Below, one piece after another: positions 16,785 through 24,809 of a stretch of 64,000 nucleotides of DNA (position 1 is the first letter of the stretch; each line of letters opens with the position of its first letter). A program made the translations under genes and the position numbers. Origin of the DNA: an uncultured Bacteroidia bacterium (lineage in GTDB: Bacteria; Bacteroidota; Bacteroidia; Bacteroidales; UBA932); assembly GCA_902774155.1 (NCBI GenBank), contig CACYHF010000001.1, forward strand, positions 1-64,000. Direction: 5' to 3'. The notes beneath the pieces are model-generated. The model was not told where the DNA came from and ran no database searches. It worked only from the letters and a program-made list of their open reading frames with translations.

Positions 16785-17159
16785 TTGGCAGCAATTTCCA
16801 GTTATCGGCTCACAGGGCGTACGGAGAGCGTACAAACCACCGGGCAGCTGCGGAACGGCCCTTCCTACCAAAAGAGGGAGGAGCGGTTCGCGGCCGCCCG
16901 GGAGGAGTACGAGACCAGCTCGGCCTCGCTGCTGGCAATAGCCCAGAAGCACGGGCTCAACTACAACAACCTGCGCAACTATCTGCTGAGCAACCATCCG
17001 GAAAGTGCCCTGCTGCATGCATACGCCAAGAAATCGGCCAAGATGCAGCAGGTGATGGATGCCCAGATGGCCGCCATCCGCCAGCAAGGCGAAGAATACC
17101 TGGCCCAGATGCGCGAAGAGCTCACCGTCCAGCTCCAGCGCCTGCACCGGACCGGATAA
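16785..17159 (+). CDS. hypothetical protein with HTH-like segment and coiled-coil tail; start uncertain
   Basis: I do not recognise this gene. The 124-residue reading has a coding-like middle: EERFAAAREEYETSSASLLA then IAQKHGLNYNNLRNYLLSNH, which looks like a helix-turn-helix of the type used to read DNA, followed by a Gln/Glu-rich helical tail (MQQVMDAQMAAIRQQGEEYLAQMREEL). The only in-frame start near the promoter is TTG at 16785. A more natural ATG at 16763 lies in another frame (MAGKYPVIGSNFQLSAHR), so a frameshift between about 16800 and 16850 is possible. It is an orphan between a repeat-rich spacer and gltX. Function unknown. Confidence 0.5.
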   Translation: MAAISSYRLTGRTESVQTTGQLRNGPSYQKREERFAAAREEYETSSASLLAIAQKHGLNYNNLRNYLLSNHPESALLHAYAKKSAKMQQVMDAQMAAIRQQGEEYLAQMREELTVQLQRLHRTG

Positions 17160-17226
17160 TTTATCGGGAGACTCTTCGGGGTCTTCCTTTTTGTTTACCC
17201 ACGGCGGCGGCCGGGAGGGGAAGGGA

Positions 17227-18900
17227 TTAGATACGTCCCAGGCGTTCGGCTACGGCGGTCATGCGGCGGGCAAATTCTTTCCGGCCGATGAAGGACAGGA
17301 TGGCGGCGATACCCAGGCCGCTGGCAGATCCGGTGAGGGCCAACCGGAGGCTGTTCATCACCTTGCCCATGGGGTATTCGTTCTTCTTGATATACTCTAC
17401 GATAACGGGTTCCAGGGCCTCTGCGGTCATGGGACCATAGTACGGATCCAGATCGTCGAAGCCGAAGTTCACGCCCGTAATGTACTGGCAAACCTCGAAG
17501 CAGTATTCGTAGTGGTCTTCCTTCCAGAACTTGTCCACATCCTTCTGCACATAGGTTTCCGGTGCCTGGAAGAGGTGGAAGGCGATGTCCCAGAAATCGG
17601 CCACGAAAGTAGCACGTTCCTTAATCAGTTCCACTACTTCTTCCACGTACTCGCGGGTGTAGATACCGTTCTTGAAATCGGCCCCCAGGCCTTCGAAGCT
17701 GGCGCCTGCGGTGAGGGCGCCGCAAGGGCAGTCCACCACGTTCAGGCCTTTTTCTTCCAGAATGGGAATGAAGAGGTCCGTGAGCTCCTGCGTGGATTTT
17801 AGGCGCAGGTATTCCTTGTTGTACCACTTGGCCTTTTCCGGATTGAACTTGGCACCGGCCTTCTGCACCTTGTCAAGGGAGAACGCCTGGATGAGTTCCG
17901 GCAGCGTGAACATTTCCCTGTCGTCACCGGGATTCCAGCCCAGCATAGCCAGCATATTCACGAAGGCTTCCGGGAAGTAACCATCCTCCCGGTAACCGCG
18001 GGACGTTTCGCCGGTTTCCGGATTCTGCCATTTCAGGGGGAACACCGGGAAACCCATCTTGTCGCCGTCCCGTTTGGAAAGCTTGCCATTGCCCACGGGC
18101 TTCAGCAGCAGGGACAGGTGGGCGAAACGCGGCATGGTGTCCGTCCAGCCAAATGCCTCGTACAGAAGATAATGCAGGGGCAGGGAAGGGAGCCATTCTT
18201 CGCCGCGGATTACCTCCGTGATTTCCATCAGGTGGTCGTCCACGATATTGGCCAGGTGGTAAGTGGGCAGTTCATCGGCCCGCTTCCAGAGCACTTTGTC
18301 GTCCAGGGTGTCGGTGTTCACTTCCACGTGCCCGCGGATAAGGTCGTCCATCTTCACGATGCGGTTCAGGGGCATCTTGAAGCGGATGGTCCAGTCCGTG
18401 GTGGTTTCCAGCAGGCGTTTAACTTCCTCCTCCGGCAAAGTGAGGGAGTTGCGCAGACTGCCCCGGGTGGCGGCATTGTACATGAAGGTGTCTTTCGCAG
18501 CTTCGGCTTCGGCACGACGGGCATTCAATTCCTCGGCGCTGTCGAAGGCATAATAGGCCCAGCCGGCCACCACCAGTTGTTCTGCATATTGCCGATAAAT
18601 GGGCCGGCGCTGGCTTTGCCGATAAGGGGCGTGCGGATGCCTTTCGGAAGCGGTTTCCACCACTTTTCCGTCCTGATCCACGCCTTCGTCCGGGATGATG
18701 CCGCACCAGTTCAAGGCCTCGATGATGTACTGTTCCGCGCCGGGCACGAAACGATGGGAGTCCGTGTCCTCGATGCGGATAATGAAATCACCGACTTTCT
18801 GCTTGGCATACAGATAATTATACAAAGCCGTACGAACACCGCCCATATGAAGCGGACCGGTGGGTGACGGAGCAAACCTTACGCGAGTTCTTCTTTCCAT
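17227..18900 (-). CDS. gltX: glutamyl-tRNA synthetase
   Basis: 557-residue class I aminoacyl-tRNA synthetase charging tRNA-Glu. The HIGH-equivalent is in FAPSPTGPLHMGGVRTALYNYL at residues 8-29, and the KMSKS-equivalent is GKLSKRDGD near 275-283. The C-terminal anticodon-binding region is longer than in many bacteria, with an insertion near SERHPHAPYRQSQRRP. The ATG at 18898-18900 is used; 23 codons upstream in frame run across the promoter box TATCTTTG (18927-18920) and into folP. Divergent from folP. Confidence 0.96.
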   Translation of the reverse strand: MERRTRVRFAPSPTGPLHMGGVRTALYNYLYAKQKVGDFIIRIEDTDSHRFVPGAEQYIIEALNWCGIIPDEGVDQDGKVVETASERHPHAPYRQSQRRPIYRQYAEQLVVAGWAYYAFDSAEELNARRAEAEAAKDTFMYNAATRGSLRNSLTLPEEEVKRLLETTTDWTIRFKMPLNRIVKMDDLIRGHVEVNTDTLDDKVLWKRADELPTYHLANIVDDHLMEITEVIRGEEWLPSLPLHYLLYEAFGWTDTMPRFAHLSLLLKPVGNGKLSKRDGDKMGFPVFPLKWQNPETGETSRGYREDGYFPEAFVNMLAMLGWNPGDDREMFTLPELIQAFSLDKVQKAGAKFNPEKAKWYNKEYLRLKSTQELTDLFIPILEEKGLNVVDCPCGALTAGASFEGLGADFKNGIYTREYVEEVVELIKERATFVADFWDIAFHLFQAPETYVQKDVDKFWKEDHYEYCFEVCQYITGVNFGFDDLDPYYGPMTAEALEPVIVEYIKKNEYPMGKVMNSLRLALTGSASGLGIAAILSFIGRKEFARRMTAVAERLGRI

Positions 18901-18919
18901 GATATCTTCAATTGAGGTA

Positions 18920-18947
18920 CAAAGATAGTGTTTTTTTCCTACCTTTG
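18920..18947. promoter_or_regulatory. divergent promoters of gltX and folP
   Basis: TATCTTTG on the minus strand (18927-18920) is 19 nt before the gltX ATG. TACCTTTG on the plus strand (18940-18947) is only 4 nt before the folP ATG at 18952, so folP is probably leaderless. The two boxes are 12 nt apart. Confidence 0.75.
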
Positions 18948-18951
18948 CACC

Positions 18952-19767
18952 ATGGTCGGGCATGTACATATCATGGGCATCGTGAACCTGACGCCGGACT
19001 CGTTTTACGCAGGAAGCCGAACCGCCGTGGCCGATGCCGCCACCCGCATCCGGGAGATGTGGACCCAGGGGGCCGATGTGGTGGACCTGGGCGCCTGCTC
19101 CACCCGTCCCGGTTCTCCCCAGCCCACCCTGGAAGAAGAATGGTCCCGCCTGGAGCCCGCCCTATGTGAGATAGCTGGGGGTGGACAAGTCCCTGGGGTA
19201 CAGTCTCCCATAATCTCCATTGATACATATAGGGCGGAGATTGTACGACGGGCGTATGAGGTAGTCGGACCCTTCATGGTGAACGATATCAGTGCCGGGG
19301 CGATGGATCCGGAAATGCTTACAGCCGTCGGACGTCTGGGCCTTCCCTATGTTGCTATGCATATGAGAGGTACACCGGAAACCATGCAGCAGTTCACAGA
19401 CTATGGGGACATTGTGGCAGATGTGAAGGCGTACTTCCGGGAGTTTTCCATCAAGGCGCAAGATGCCGGCATTCAGGACTGGATCCTGGACCCCGGCTTC
19501 GGCTTCGCCAAAACCCTGGAGCAGAATTACGAACTGCTCCGGCGCATGGCCGAACTGCAGGAACTCCATCGGCCCATCCTGGTGGGCGTATCCCGCAAAA
19601 GCATGATTTATAAGCTCTTGGGTATCACGCCCGAAGAAGCCTTATCGGCTACCCAGGTGGTTCACTTCGCTGCACTGGAACGCGGCGCCACCTGGCTGCG
19701 CGTGCACGACGTGCCGGAAGCCGTCCAAACCGCCCGCCTCTTCAACCAAACCATCAATAACCGCTAA
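18952..19767 (+). CDS. folP: dihydropteroate synthase
   Basis: 271-residue TIM-barrel enzyme joining p-aminobenzoate to dihydropterin pyrophosphate in folate synthesis. Signatures: MGIVNLTPDSFYAGSR at 8-23 (pterin/pyrophosphate loop 1), DLGACSTRPGSPQPT near 44-58 (loop 2), ISIDTYR near 88-94, VNDISAG near 107-113, DPGFGFAKT near 176-184, and GVSRKSM near 209-215. The ATG at 18952 is chosen because earlier in-frame codons precede the promoter box. The gene ends in the GTGGC repeat copy 2, converging on ftsZ. Confidence 0.95.
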   Translation: MVGHVHIMGIVNLTPDSFYAGSRTAVADAATRIREMWTQGADVVDLGACSTRPGSPQPTLEEEWSRLEPALCEIAGGGQVPGVQSPIISIDTYRAEIVRRAYEVVGPFMVNDISAGAMDPEMLTAVGRLGLPYVAMHMRGTPETMQQFTDYGDIVADVKAYFREFSIKAQDAGIQDWILDPGFGFAKTLEQNYELLRRMAELQELHRPILVGVSRKSMIYKLLGITPEEALSATQVVHFAALERGATWLRVHDVPEAVQTARLFNQTINNR

Positions 19768-19783
19768 GCCCGGCCCATCGGCT

Positions 19784-19890
19784 GTGGCAGCTAATCAGCT
19801 GATAGTCAGTGATATACACACTAGCCCTCGTTCGATTTTTGAACGAGGACTAGTGTGTAAGCGGCTGATTTACAGCGAGTTGGCCGCCAC
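19784..19890. repeat. GTGGC-bounded palindromic repeat element, copy 2
   Basis: The element starts GTGGCAGCTAATCAGCTGA and ends GTTGGCCGCCAC; its outer 26-nt arms pair at about 19 of 26 positions. The core hairpin (19816-19858) has ACACACTAG-C-CCTCGTTC pairing with GAACGAGG-A-CTAGTGTGT, one mismatch, with a 7-nt loop GATTTTT. Left arm and core match copy 1 at 16422-16517. It fills the gap between convergent folP and ftsZ and may serve as a two-way terminator. Confidence 0.75.
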
Positions 19891-19906
19891 GCAAAAAGCG
19901 TGGGGA

Positions 19907-21148
19907 CTAGTGTTTCCGGCGGATGGCAGGGATGTTTTCCAGATCGGCCTTCTTTTCACCGGGGGCGATGCAGAGCACCGGCTTCTTTTCCGTGGCGAAG
20001 TTGAAATACTTGGCGTTGTCGGAGTTGTTGTAGCCGATCTTGATGGTGTCGGCCCCGCCGGGGAGGGAGACTTCCTGGCTGTGGAGGGGCGTATCCCATT
20101 CGAAGCTTTCGTCGATGATGACCAGGTTCCCCAGATCCTTGTTCAGGCCCAGGCCGCCCAGGTCCATGTTGAAGCCGGTGACGATGGCCGTGATGCGCAC
20201 CTTGTCGCCGAAGGCCGGGTCGTCGTCCCAGATGATGCCCTTCTTGAAGTGGTTGGCGTCGCCGGTATAGGCCGAAATCATGTCGTCGATCTTCTCCAGG
20301 TCGCTCATCTTGGCACCCTGTTCGTTGTTGCCGGTGGTGATGTTGATGAGGACGTTCTTGGCGGTCTTGAGGTCGAAATCATTCAGGAGCGGACTCTCGA
20401 AGGCGCCCTTCACCGCCAGGTTCAGGCGATCGGGACCGGTACCTTCGCCGCTGCCCATCAGGGCCATTCCGCTGCCCCGCATCATCTTGCACACATCCTG
20501 GAAGTCCACGTTGATGTAGCCCGACTTGGTAATGACTTCGATGATGCCTTTCACGGCGGTGGCCAGCACCTCATCGGCCTTGGGGAAGGCTTCCTGGATA
20601 AGGGTGTCCCCGAAGAACTGGTACAGTTTCTCGTTGTTGATGATCAGGAGAGCGTCCACGTTTTTCTCCAGCTCGTGGATGCCGTCCACGGCCTTGGACT
20701 GGGATTCGTTACCCTCGTTCTTGAAGGGGATGGTGACCACGGCTACGGTAAGGATGCCGCGGTCTTTGGCCATCTTGGCAATCACTGGAGAAGCGCCCGT
20801 ACCCGTGCCGCCGCCCATGCCGGCGGTGATGAACAGCATCTGCGTGCCGCAGTCCAGCACCTTGCGGGCAATCTCGTCCTGGGCTTCCAGGGCGGCGTTG
20901 CGGCCGGCGGTGGGGTCGGTGCCGGCGCCCAGTCCGTTCTGGCCCATCTGGATCTTGACGGGTACTTCGCTGTTCTGCAGGGCCTGTGCATCGGTGTTGC
21001 ACACGATGAAACTGCACCCCTGAATGTTCTGCCGATACATGTAGTTCACGGCATTGCAGCCGCCGCCACCCACGCCCACTACCTTGATAATGGCGTTTTC
21101 CTGCGTCCAGTCGTTGGGAATAATATTGGTGTCGAGATCGTATTTCAT
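19907..21148 (-). CDS. ftsZ: cell division protein FtsZ
   Basis: 413-residue tubulin-like GTPase that forms the Z ring. Visible: the GTP-binding GVGGGGCNAVN near 25-35, the tubulin signature GGGTGTG at 112-118, NTDAQAL near 51-57, and the T7-loop region around NVDFQDVCKMM near 211-221. The C-terminus is short and ends ENIPAIRRKH, with a basic conserved-tail-like peptide after only a brief linker. It is the last gene of the dcw cluster, 3 nt after ftsA, and ends at the GTGGC repeat. Confidence 0.98.
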   Translation of the reverse strand: MKYDLDTNIIPNDWTQENAIIKVVGVGGGGCNAVNYMYRQNIQGCSFIVCNTDAQALQNSEVPVKIQMGQNGLGAGTDPTAGRNAALEAQDEIARKVLDCGTQMLFITAGMGGGTGTGASPVIAKMAKDRGILTVAVVTIPFKNEGNESQSKAVDGIHELEKNVDALLIINNEKLYQFFGDTLIQEAFPKADEVLATAVKGIIEVITKSGYINVDFQDVCKMMRGSGMALMGSGEGTGPDRLNLAVKGAFESPLLNDFDLKTAKNVLINITTGNNEQGAKMSDLEKIDDMISAYTGDANHFKKGIIWDDDPAFGDKVRITAIVTGFNMDLGGLGLNKDLGNLVIIDESFEWDTPLHSQEVSLPGGADTIKIGYNNSDNAKYFNFATEKKPVLCIAPGEKKADLENIPAIRRKH

Positions 21149-21151
21149 GGC

Positions 21152-22597
21152 TTATTCCTCCTCATTGGCTTTGTCATAAACTTTCAGGGCTGTTTTTTCC
21201 ACCTTGCTCCAGAAGATGGACAGGATGCCGGTACCTTCCTTCTTGGCCACTTTCACCTTCTTTGTCTTGGGGGCCGGCTTGGGCTTCTCCTCAATAGGGA
21301 TGGCCTCGCCGAACTCCTCGGGGGCGAAGAGCGCTCCGTCTGGCATGCTGGGCGTTTCGTCGGTCACTTCCACTTCCACCATCTCTTCCTCCACCGGCAC
21401 CTCCGGGATTTCCGGCTTGGTTACACAGTCGGGCAGGTGGTCTTCCTTGGCCGCCAGCACCATACCGATGGCCGATGTGGCCGATGTGGAATACACGCCG
21501 CTGCCCACGGAAGCGGAGAACATGTAGCGGGGATAGCCCTTGCGCACCTCATACCCGGAGATGTCCTTCACCAGCGGGATGAAGTTGGCCAGTTCGGCGC
21601 CGCCGCCGGTGATCACCAGACCGCTGCGCAGGGAATTCTGCAAGCCGCTTTCCTGGATGTAATACAAAAGAGCCTCGATAATCTCGCGGCAGCGGCAGTC
21701 GATAATTTCCGAGATATAGCGCACCGGAACTTCCTTGAACGGCGGTTCCAGGCGGATCTGCAGCACTTTCTCGCTCAGGGAGGCCAGCTTGCCGGGCATA
21801 CAGGCGCCGAAGCGCTTCTTGATCTTTTCGGCCAGATCCTCCGAGATGGAACATTCGGTGCGGATGTCGTTGGTGATCACCTTTCCGCCGAAGGGGATGG
21901 AAGCGTAGTAGCGCATGATACCCCCGTGGTAGACGGATACGGAAGTAACCCCGGCGCCGATGTCAATCAGGGCCACGCCGCTGGCCATTTCATCTTCGGT
22001 GAGGACGGCGTGGGCCACCACTTCCGGCAGGAAGTATTTCTTGGCGATGGCAATGTCCAGCTGGTTGAAGATCTTGTCCAGGGCAGTGGTGGCGCTGCGG
22101 TTGCCGATAAACACCTTGAAATTGCCCTCCAGCGAGCTGCTGAGCGTGCCCACTACCTCGTTTTCCACCAACTGGATCTCATCGTCAATGGAGAAGGACT
22201 GGGCCACGGCACCGTACATAATCTGCCGTTCGGGGTTGGAGAGGGGATAGGTCTCCAGGGCCATGGATTTGAGGTTCTCCACTTCCTCGGAGGAAATGTA
22301 GTCGTCGGCGTTGGTGCGCGCGATGCGGGCGGCGGCGGTTACCTGCGCCACCTCGCTGCGGGGCATGCCCACCACCACCTGCAGGATTTGGATCATCAGT
22401 TCCTTTTCCGCCTCCCGGATGGCTTCCTTGAGGCGGGCGGCCGCCTTCATCGGGTTGGCGATGAGGCTGGTACGGATGCCCTCGGAAGGGGTCTCCTTGT
22501 AGTAAACAATCTGGATGTCTTCCCCGTTCACGCGGGCCACGCAGAGTCCGAATTTGGAACTGCCCAGATCAATCGATGCAATATACTTTTCTTCCAT
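21152..22597 (-). CDS. ftsA: cell division protein FtsA
   Basis: 481-residue actin-like ATPase anchoring FtsZ filaments to the membrane. N-terminal IASIDLGSSKFGL (phosphate-1-like), VGMPRSEV near 90-97, GVALIDIGAGVTSVSVY near 206-222 (phosphate-2-like), and LVITGGGAELANF near 333-345 (adenosine-like) are present. After about residue 400 comes a Pro/Glu/Lys-rich linker, then a likely amphipathic membrane-targeting helix GILSIFWSKVEKTALKVYD at the C-terminus. The start at 22597 (MEEKY) lies 11 nt from ftsQ; 22 earlier codons would run into ftsQ and are rejected. Confidence 0.96.
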   Translation of the reverse strand: MEEKYIASIDLGSSKFGLCVARVNGEDIQIVYYKETPSEGIRTSLIANPMKAAARLKEAIREAEKELMIQILQVVVGMPRSEVAQVTAAARIARTNADDYISSEEVENLKSMALETYPLSNPERQIMYGAVAQSFSIDDEIQLVENEVVGTLSSSLEGNFKVFIGNRSATTALDKIFNQLDIAIAKKYFLPEVVAHAVLTEDEMASGVALIDIGAGVTSVSVYHGGIMRYYASIPFGGKVITNDIRTECSISEDLAEKIKKRFGACMPGKLASLSEKVLQIRLEPPFKEVPVRYISEIIDCRCREIIEALLYYIQESGLQNSLRSGLVITGGGAELANFIPLVKDISGYEVRKGYPRYMFSASVGSGVYSTSATSAIGMVLAAKEDHLPDCVTKPEIPEVPVEEEMVEVEVTDETPSMPDGALFAPEEFGEAIPIEEKPKPAPKTKKVKVAKKEGTGILSIFWSKVEKTALKVYDKANEEE

Positions 22598-22608
22598 ATC
22601 GTAGTGTT

Positions 22609-23397
22609 TTATTTTCTGCAAACCAATTGTTTCCGGTGACGGACATCCACCAGGGAGTACCATCCGGGATCTTTGGAAGGTGCCACGCTCTCATAATACG
22701 CCTCCATCAGGGCGAACTTGGCTTCCACCTGGGTGGGGGAGCCGAAGAGGAAGCGCTCCTTCCCTTCGCGCGGATACAGCACCAGGTCGCCGTCCTTGTT
22801 CACGTGGATCTGACTGATATTCTGCTGCCAGACGGTTCCTTCCATATAGTTCACCAGGTTCAGGATCCGGGCCAGCCAGGCCTGCTGTTCTTCATCTGTA
22901 ACGGTACCCTTGAAACCTCTGGGGACCGTGAGCGGCAGGGCACCGTCCACCACGGGCACCTGCACGCTGCCGCGGGACTGGAGCGGGAACAGGAAGCCTT
23001 CCTGATCGGAGTAATAGCCGTTCTGCCCGTCCTGGAAGCGGACCACGGGCTGCCGCTGGCTCAGGGAAACGTGCAGAATGCCGTCGTCGGTGAGCCAGCT
23101 TTCGCACTCACGCACAGCACTGTGCCCGCAAATGATTTTTTCGATGCGGTCCAGGTCTACGCTGTCCAGCGGAAGACCGGCATAGGCCCTGTATTCCTTG
23201 TCCAGCCAGGACTCGATGTCTTCGCGGGTCACAAAACGACGCTCCAGGCTGTCGGTTACAATCACTTCCAAACTGCCTTTGCCCTGACAGGTCCTGGTGC
23301 GGCGCAGATGCCGCGCCATGCTCACGGACAAAGTCCAGAGCAAGCCGCAGCAAACGATGAGGAGGAGCCCCAGGCCCCGTCTGGCAATCGGTTTCAT
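22609..23397 (-). CDS. ftsQ: cell division protein FtsQ/DivIB-like
   Basis: 262-residue bitopic protein: short basic N-terminus, one transmembrane helix (about residues 8-27), then a periplasmic part with a POTRA-like domain (about 40-110: VTREDIESWLDKEY, LDRIEKIICGHSAVREC) and the beta domain (SQRQPVVRFQDGQNGYYSDQEGFLFPL near 113-137). It acts as a scaffold linking FtsB/FtsL to other divisome parts. Position between murC and ftsA is the standard dcw place. Its ATG overlaps the murC stop in ATGA. Sequence conservation is low as usual for FtsQ. Confidence 0.9.
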   Translation of the reverse strand: MKPIARRGLGLLLIVCCGLLWTLSVSMARHLRRTRTCQGKGSLEVIVTDSLERRFVTREDIESWLDKEYRAYAGLPLDSVDLDRIEKIICGHSAVRECESWLTDDGILHVSLSQRQPVVRFQDGQNGYYSDQEGFLFPLQSRGSVQVPVVDGALPLTVPRGFKGTVTDEEQQAWLARILNLVNYMEGTVWQQNISQIHVNKDGDLVLYPREGKERFLFGSPTQVEAKFALMEAYYESVAPSKDPGWYSLVDVRHRKQLVCRK

Positions 23398-24809
23398 TTC
23401 ATGAAAATTAAATGATCAACGTTACCCCCTCCCGAAACCCCTCCCCTCGGGGGAGGGACTTGAAGGCGCGAATTCAACAGCTTGGTAATAGGTTCAATGA
23501 AGCGGTCGATGTTGCCGGCACCAAAGGTGGCCAGTACGTCCAGCGGCTCATCGGCCAGGTATTCCATCAGTTGCTCTTTCTTGAGCAGGACCTTCTCCGG
23601 AGCGGTCACGTCCTTGAAAATCATCTCGGAAGTGACACCGGAGATGGGCTCTTCGCGGGCAGGATAGATGTCCAGCAGGATGAGTTTGTCCACCAGTGAA
23701 AGCGCCTGGGCAAACTCAGGAGCGAAGTCACGGGTTCTGGTGTACAGGTGCGGCTGGAAAATGGCCGTCAGTTTCCGCCCGGGGAAGATGTCGCGCAGGG
23801 AGGTGATGGCCGATTTAAGTTCGGCCGGATGGTGGGCGTAATCGTCCACATAGGCCAGTCCCGGCGCATTCACGTGCACTTCCAGGCGCCGTTTCACACC
23901 TTCAAACGTGCCGATGGCCGCCCGCACGGCGTCGGGATCGATGCCGTAAACCAGGGCTACGGCTGCAGCAGCCACACTGTTTTCTGCATTCACCCAGCCG
24001 GGTGCTCCCACGCGGATGTCCGACACCACTCCGGTAGGGGTGTGAAGGTCGTAGTGGAAGCAGCCGTACATATCGGCCTGAGGGTTGATGGGATAAAAAT
24101 CGGCGCTGCTGTCTGTATAATGATAGGTTAAGAATCGGGCTTTTGTGTCTTCCGGGCCGATGGGTGTGCCTTTCTTGGCGATGAGCGTCCCGCTTACCTG
24201 GCTGGCGAAAGCCTTGAAGGCTTCCACCACGTGGGCGTAGTCACCGTAGATGTCCAGGTGGTCGGCGTCCACGGCCGTAATCACGGCAATTTCCGGGAAC
24301 AGTTGCAGGAAGGAGCGGTCGAATTCATCCGCCTCGGCCACGATGGTATTGTTTTCCGATACCAGCAGGTTGGTTTCGTAGTTGCGCGAAATGCCGCCCA
24401 GGAAAGCGCTGCAGCCTTCTCCGCTCCGGGTAAGGATGTGGGCGACGAGGGTGGAAGTGGTGGTCTTTCCGTGGGTGCCGGCTACCGCCAGGCAGCGCTG
24501 GCCACGCGCAATTTCGCCCAGCGTGCGGGAACGCTTGAGCAGCAGGTAGCCTTCTTCGCGGGCTTTTACCAGCTCGCCCAGATCGGCCGGAATGGCGGGC
24601 GTATACACCACCAGTGTCTCATTTTTGTCGGTGGGCAGTTCGTCCGGTAAATCCTGGTAGTGTACATCGATCCCTTCCCGTTCCAGGGCGAACGTGAGGT
24701 CGGAAGGGGTGCGGTCATAACCGGCCACCGCGTAGCCTTTGAACTTATAATAGCGGGCCAGGGCACTCATGCCGATACCCCCGATACCGATTAAATATAC
24801 GTTCTTCAT
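23394..24809 (-). CDS. murC: UDP-N-acetylmuramate--L-alanine ligase
   Basis: 471-residue Mur ligase adding L-Ala to UDP-MurNAc. N-terminal Rossmann GIGGIGMSALARYY near 7-20, ATP loop VAGTHGKTTTSTLV near 109-122, EADEFDRSFLQL near 159-170, and the YVDDYAHHPAEL motif near 315-326 fix the identity as MurC. The last ~20 residues (after ITKLLNSR) are Pro/Gly-rich and come from a GC-rich palindrome at 23439-23457, which seems to have replaced or extended the native C-terminus. Overlaps murG by 4 nt upstream and ftsQ by 4 nt downstream. Confidence 0.96.
   Translation of the reverse strand: MKNVYLIGIGGIGMSALARYYKFKGYAVAGYDRTPSDLTFALEREGIDVHYQDLPDELPTDKNETLVVYTPAIPADLGELVKAREEGYLLLKRSRTLGEIARGQRCLAVAGTHGKTTTSTLVAHILTRSGEGCSAFLGGISRNYETNLLVSENNTIVAEADEFDRSFLQLFPEIAVITAVDADHLDIYGDYAHVVEAFKAFASQVSGTLIAKKGTPIGPEDTKARFLTYHYTDSSADFYPINPQADMYGCFHYDLHTPTGVVSDIRVGAPGWVNAENSVAAAAVALVYGIDPDAVRAAIGTFEGVKRRLEVHVNAPGLAYVDDYAHHPAELKSAITSLRDIFPGRKLTAIFQPHLYTRTRDFAPEFAQALSLVDKLILLDIYPAREEPISGVTSEMIFKDVTAPEKVLLKKEQLMEYLADEPLDVLATFGAGNIDRFIEPITKLLNSRLQVPPPRGGVSGGGNVDHLIFMK
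23425..23457. repeat. GC-rich palindrome inside the 3' end of murC
   Basis: CCCTCCCC (23439-23446) pairs perfectly with GGGGAGGG (23450-23457) around a 3-nt loop; a further CCCCCTCCC lies at 23425-23433. It is translated as a Pro/Gly tail of MurC. It resembles a small mobile palindromic repeat, but no second copy is in this window. Confidence 0.6.

Noticed and set aside
19784..22639. A 951-codon open frame on the plus strand, antisense to ftsZ and ftsA
   Set aside because: It is the complement of two well-identified genes with GC-rich codons. Its translation is a His/Gly/Val-rich string with no domain pattern and no promoter box at its start.
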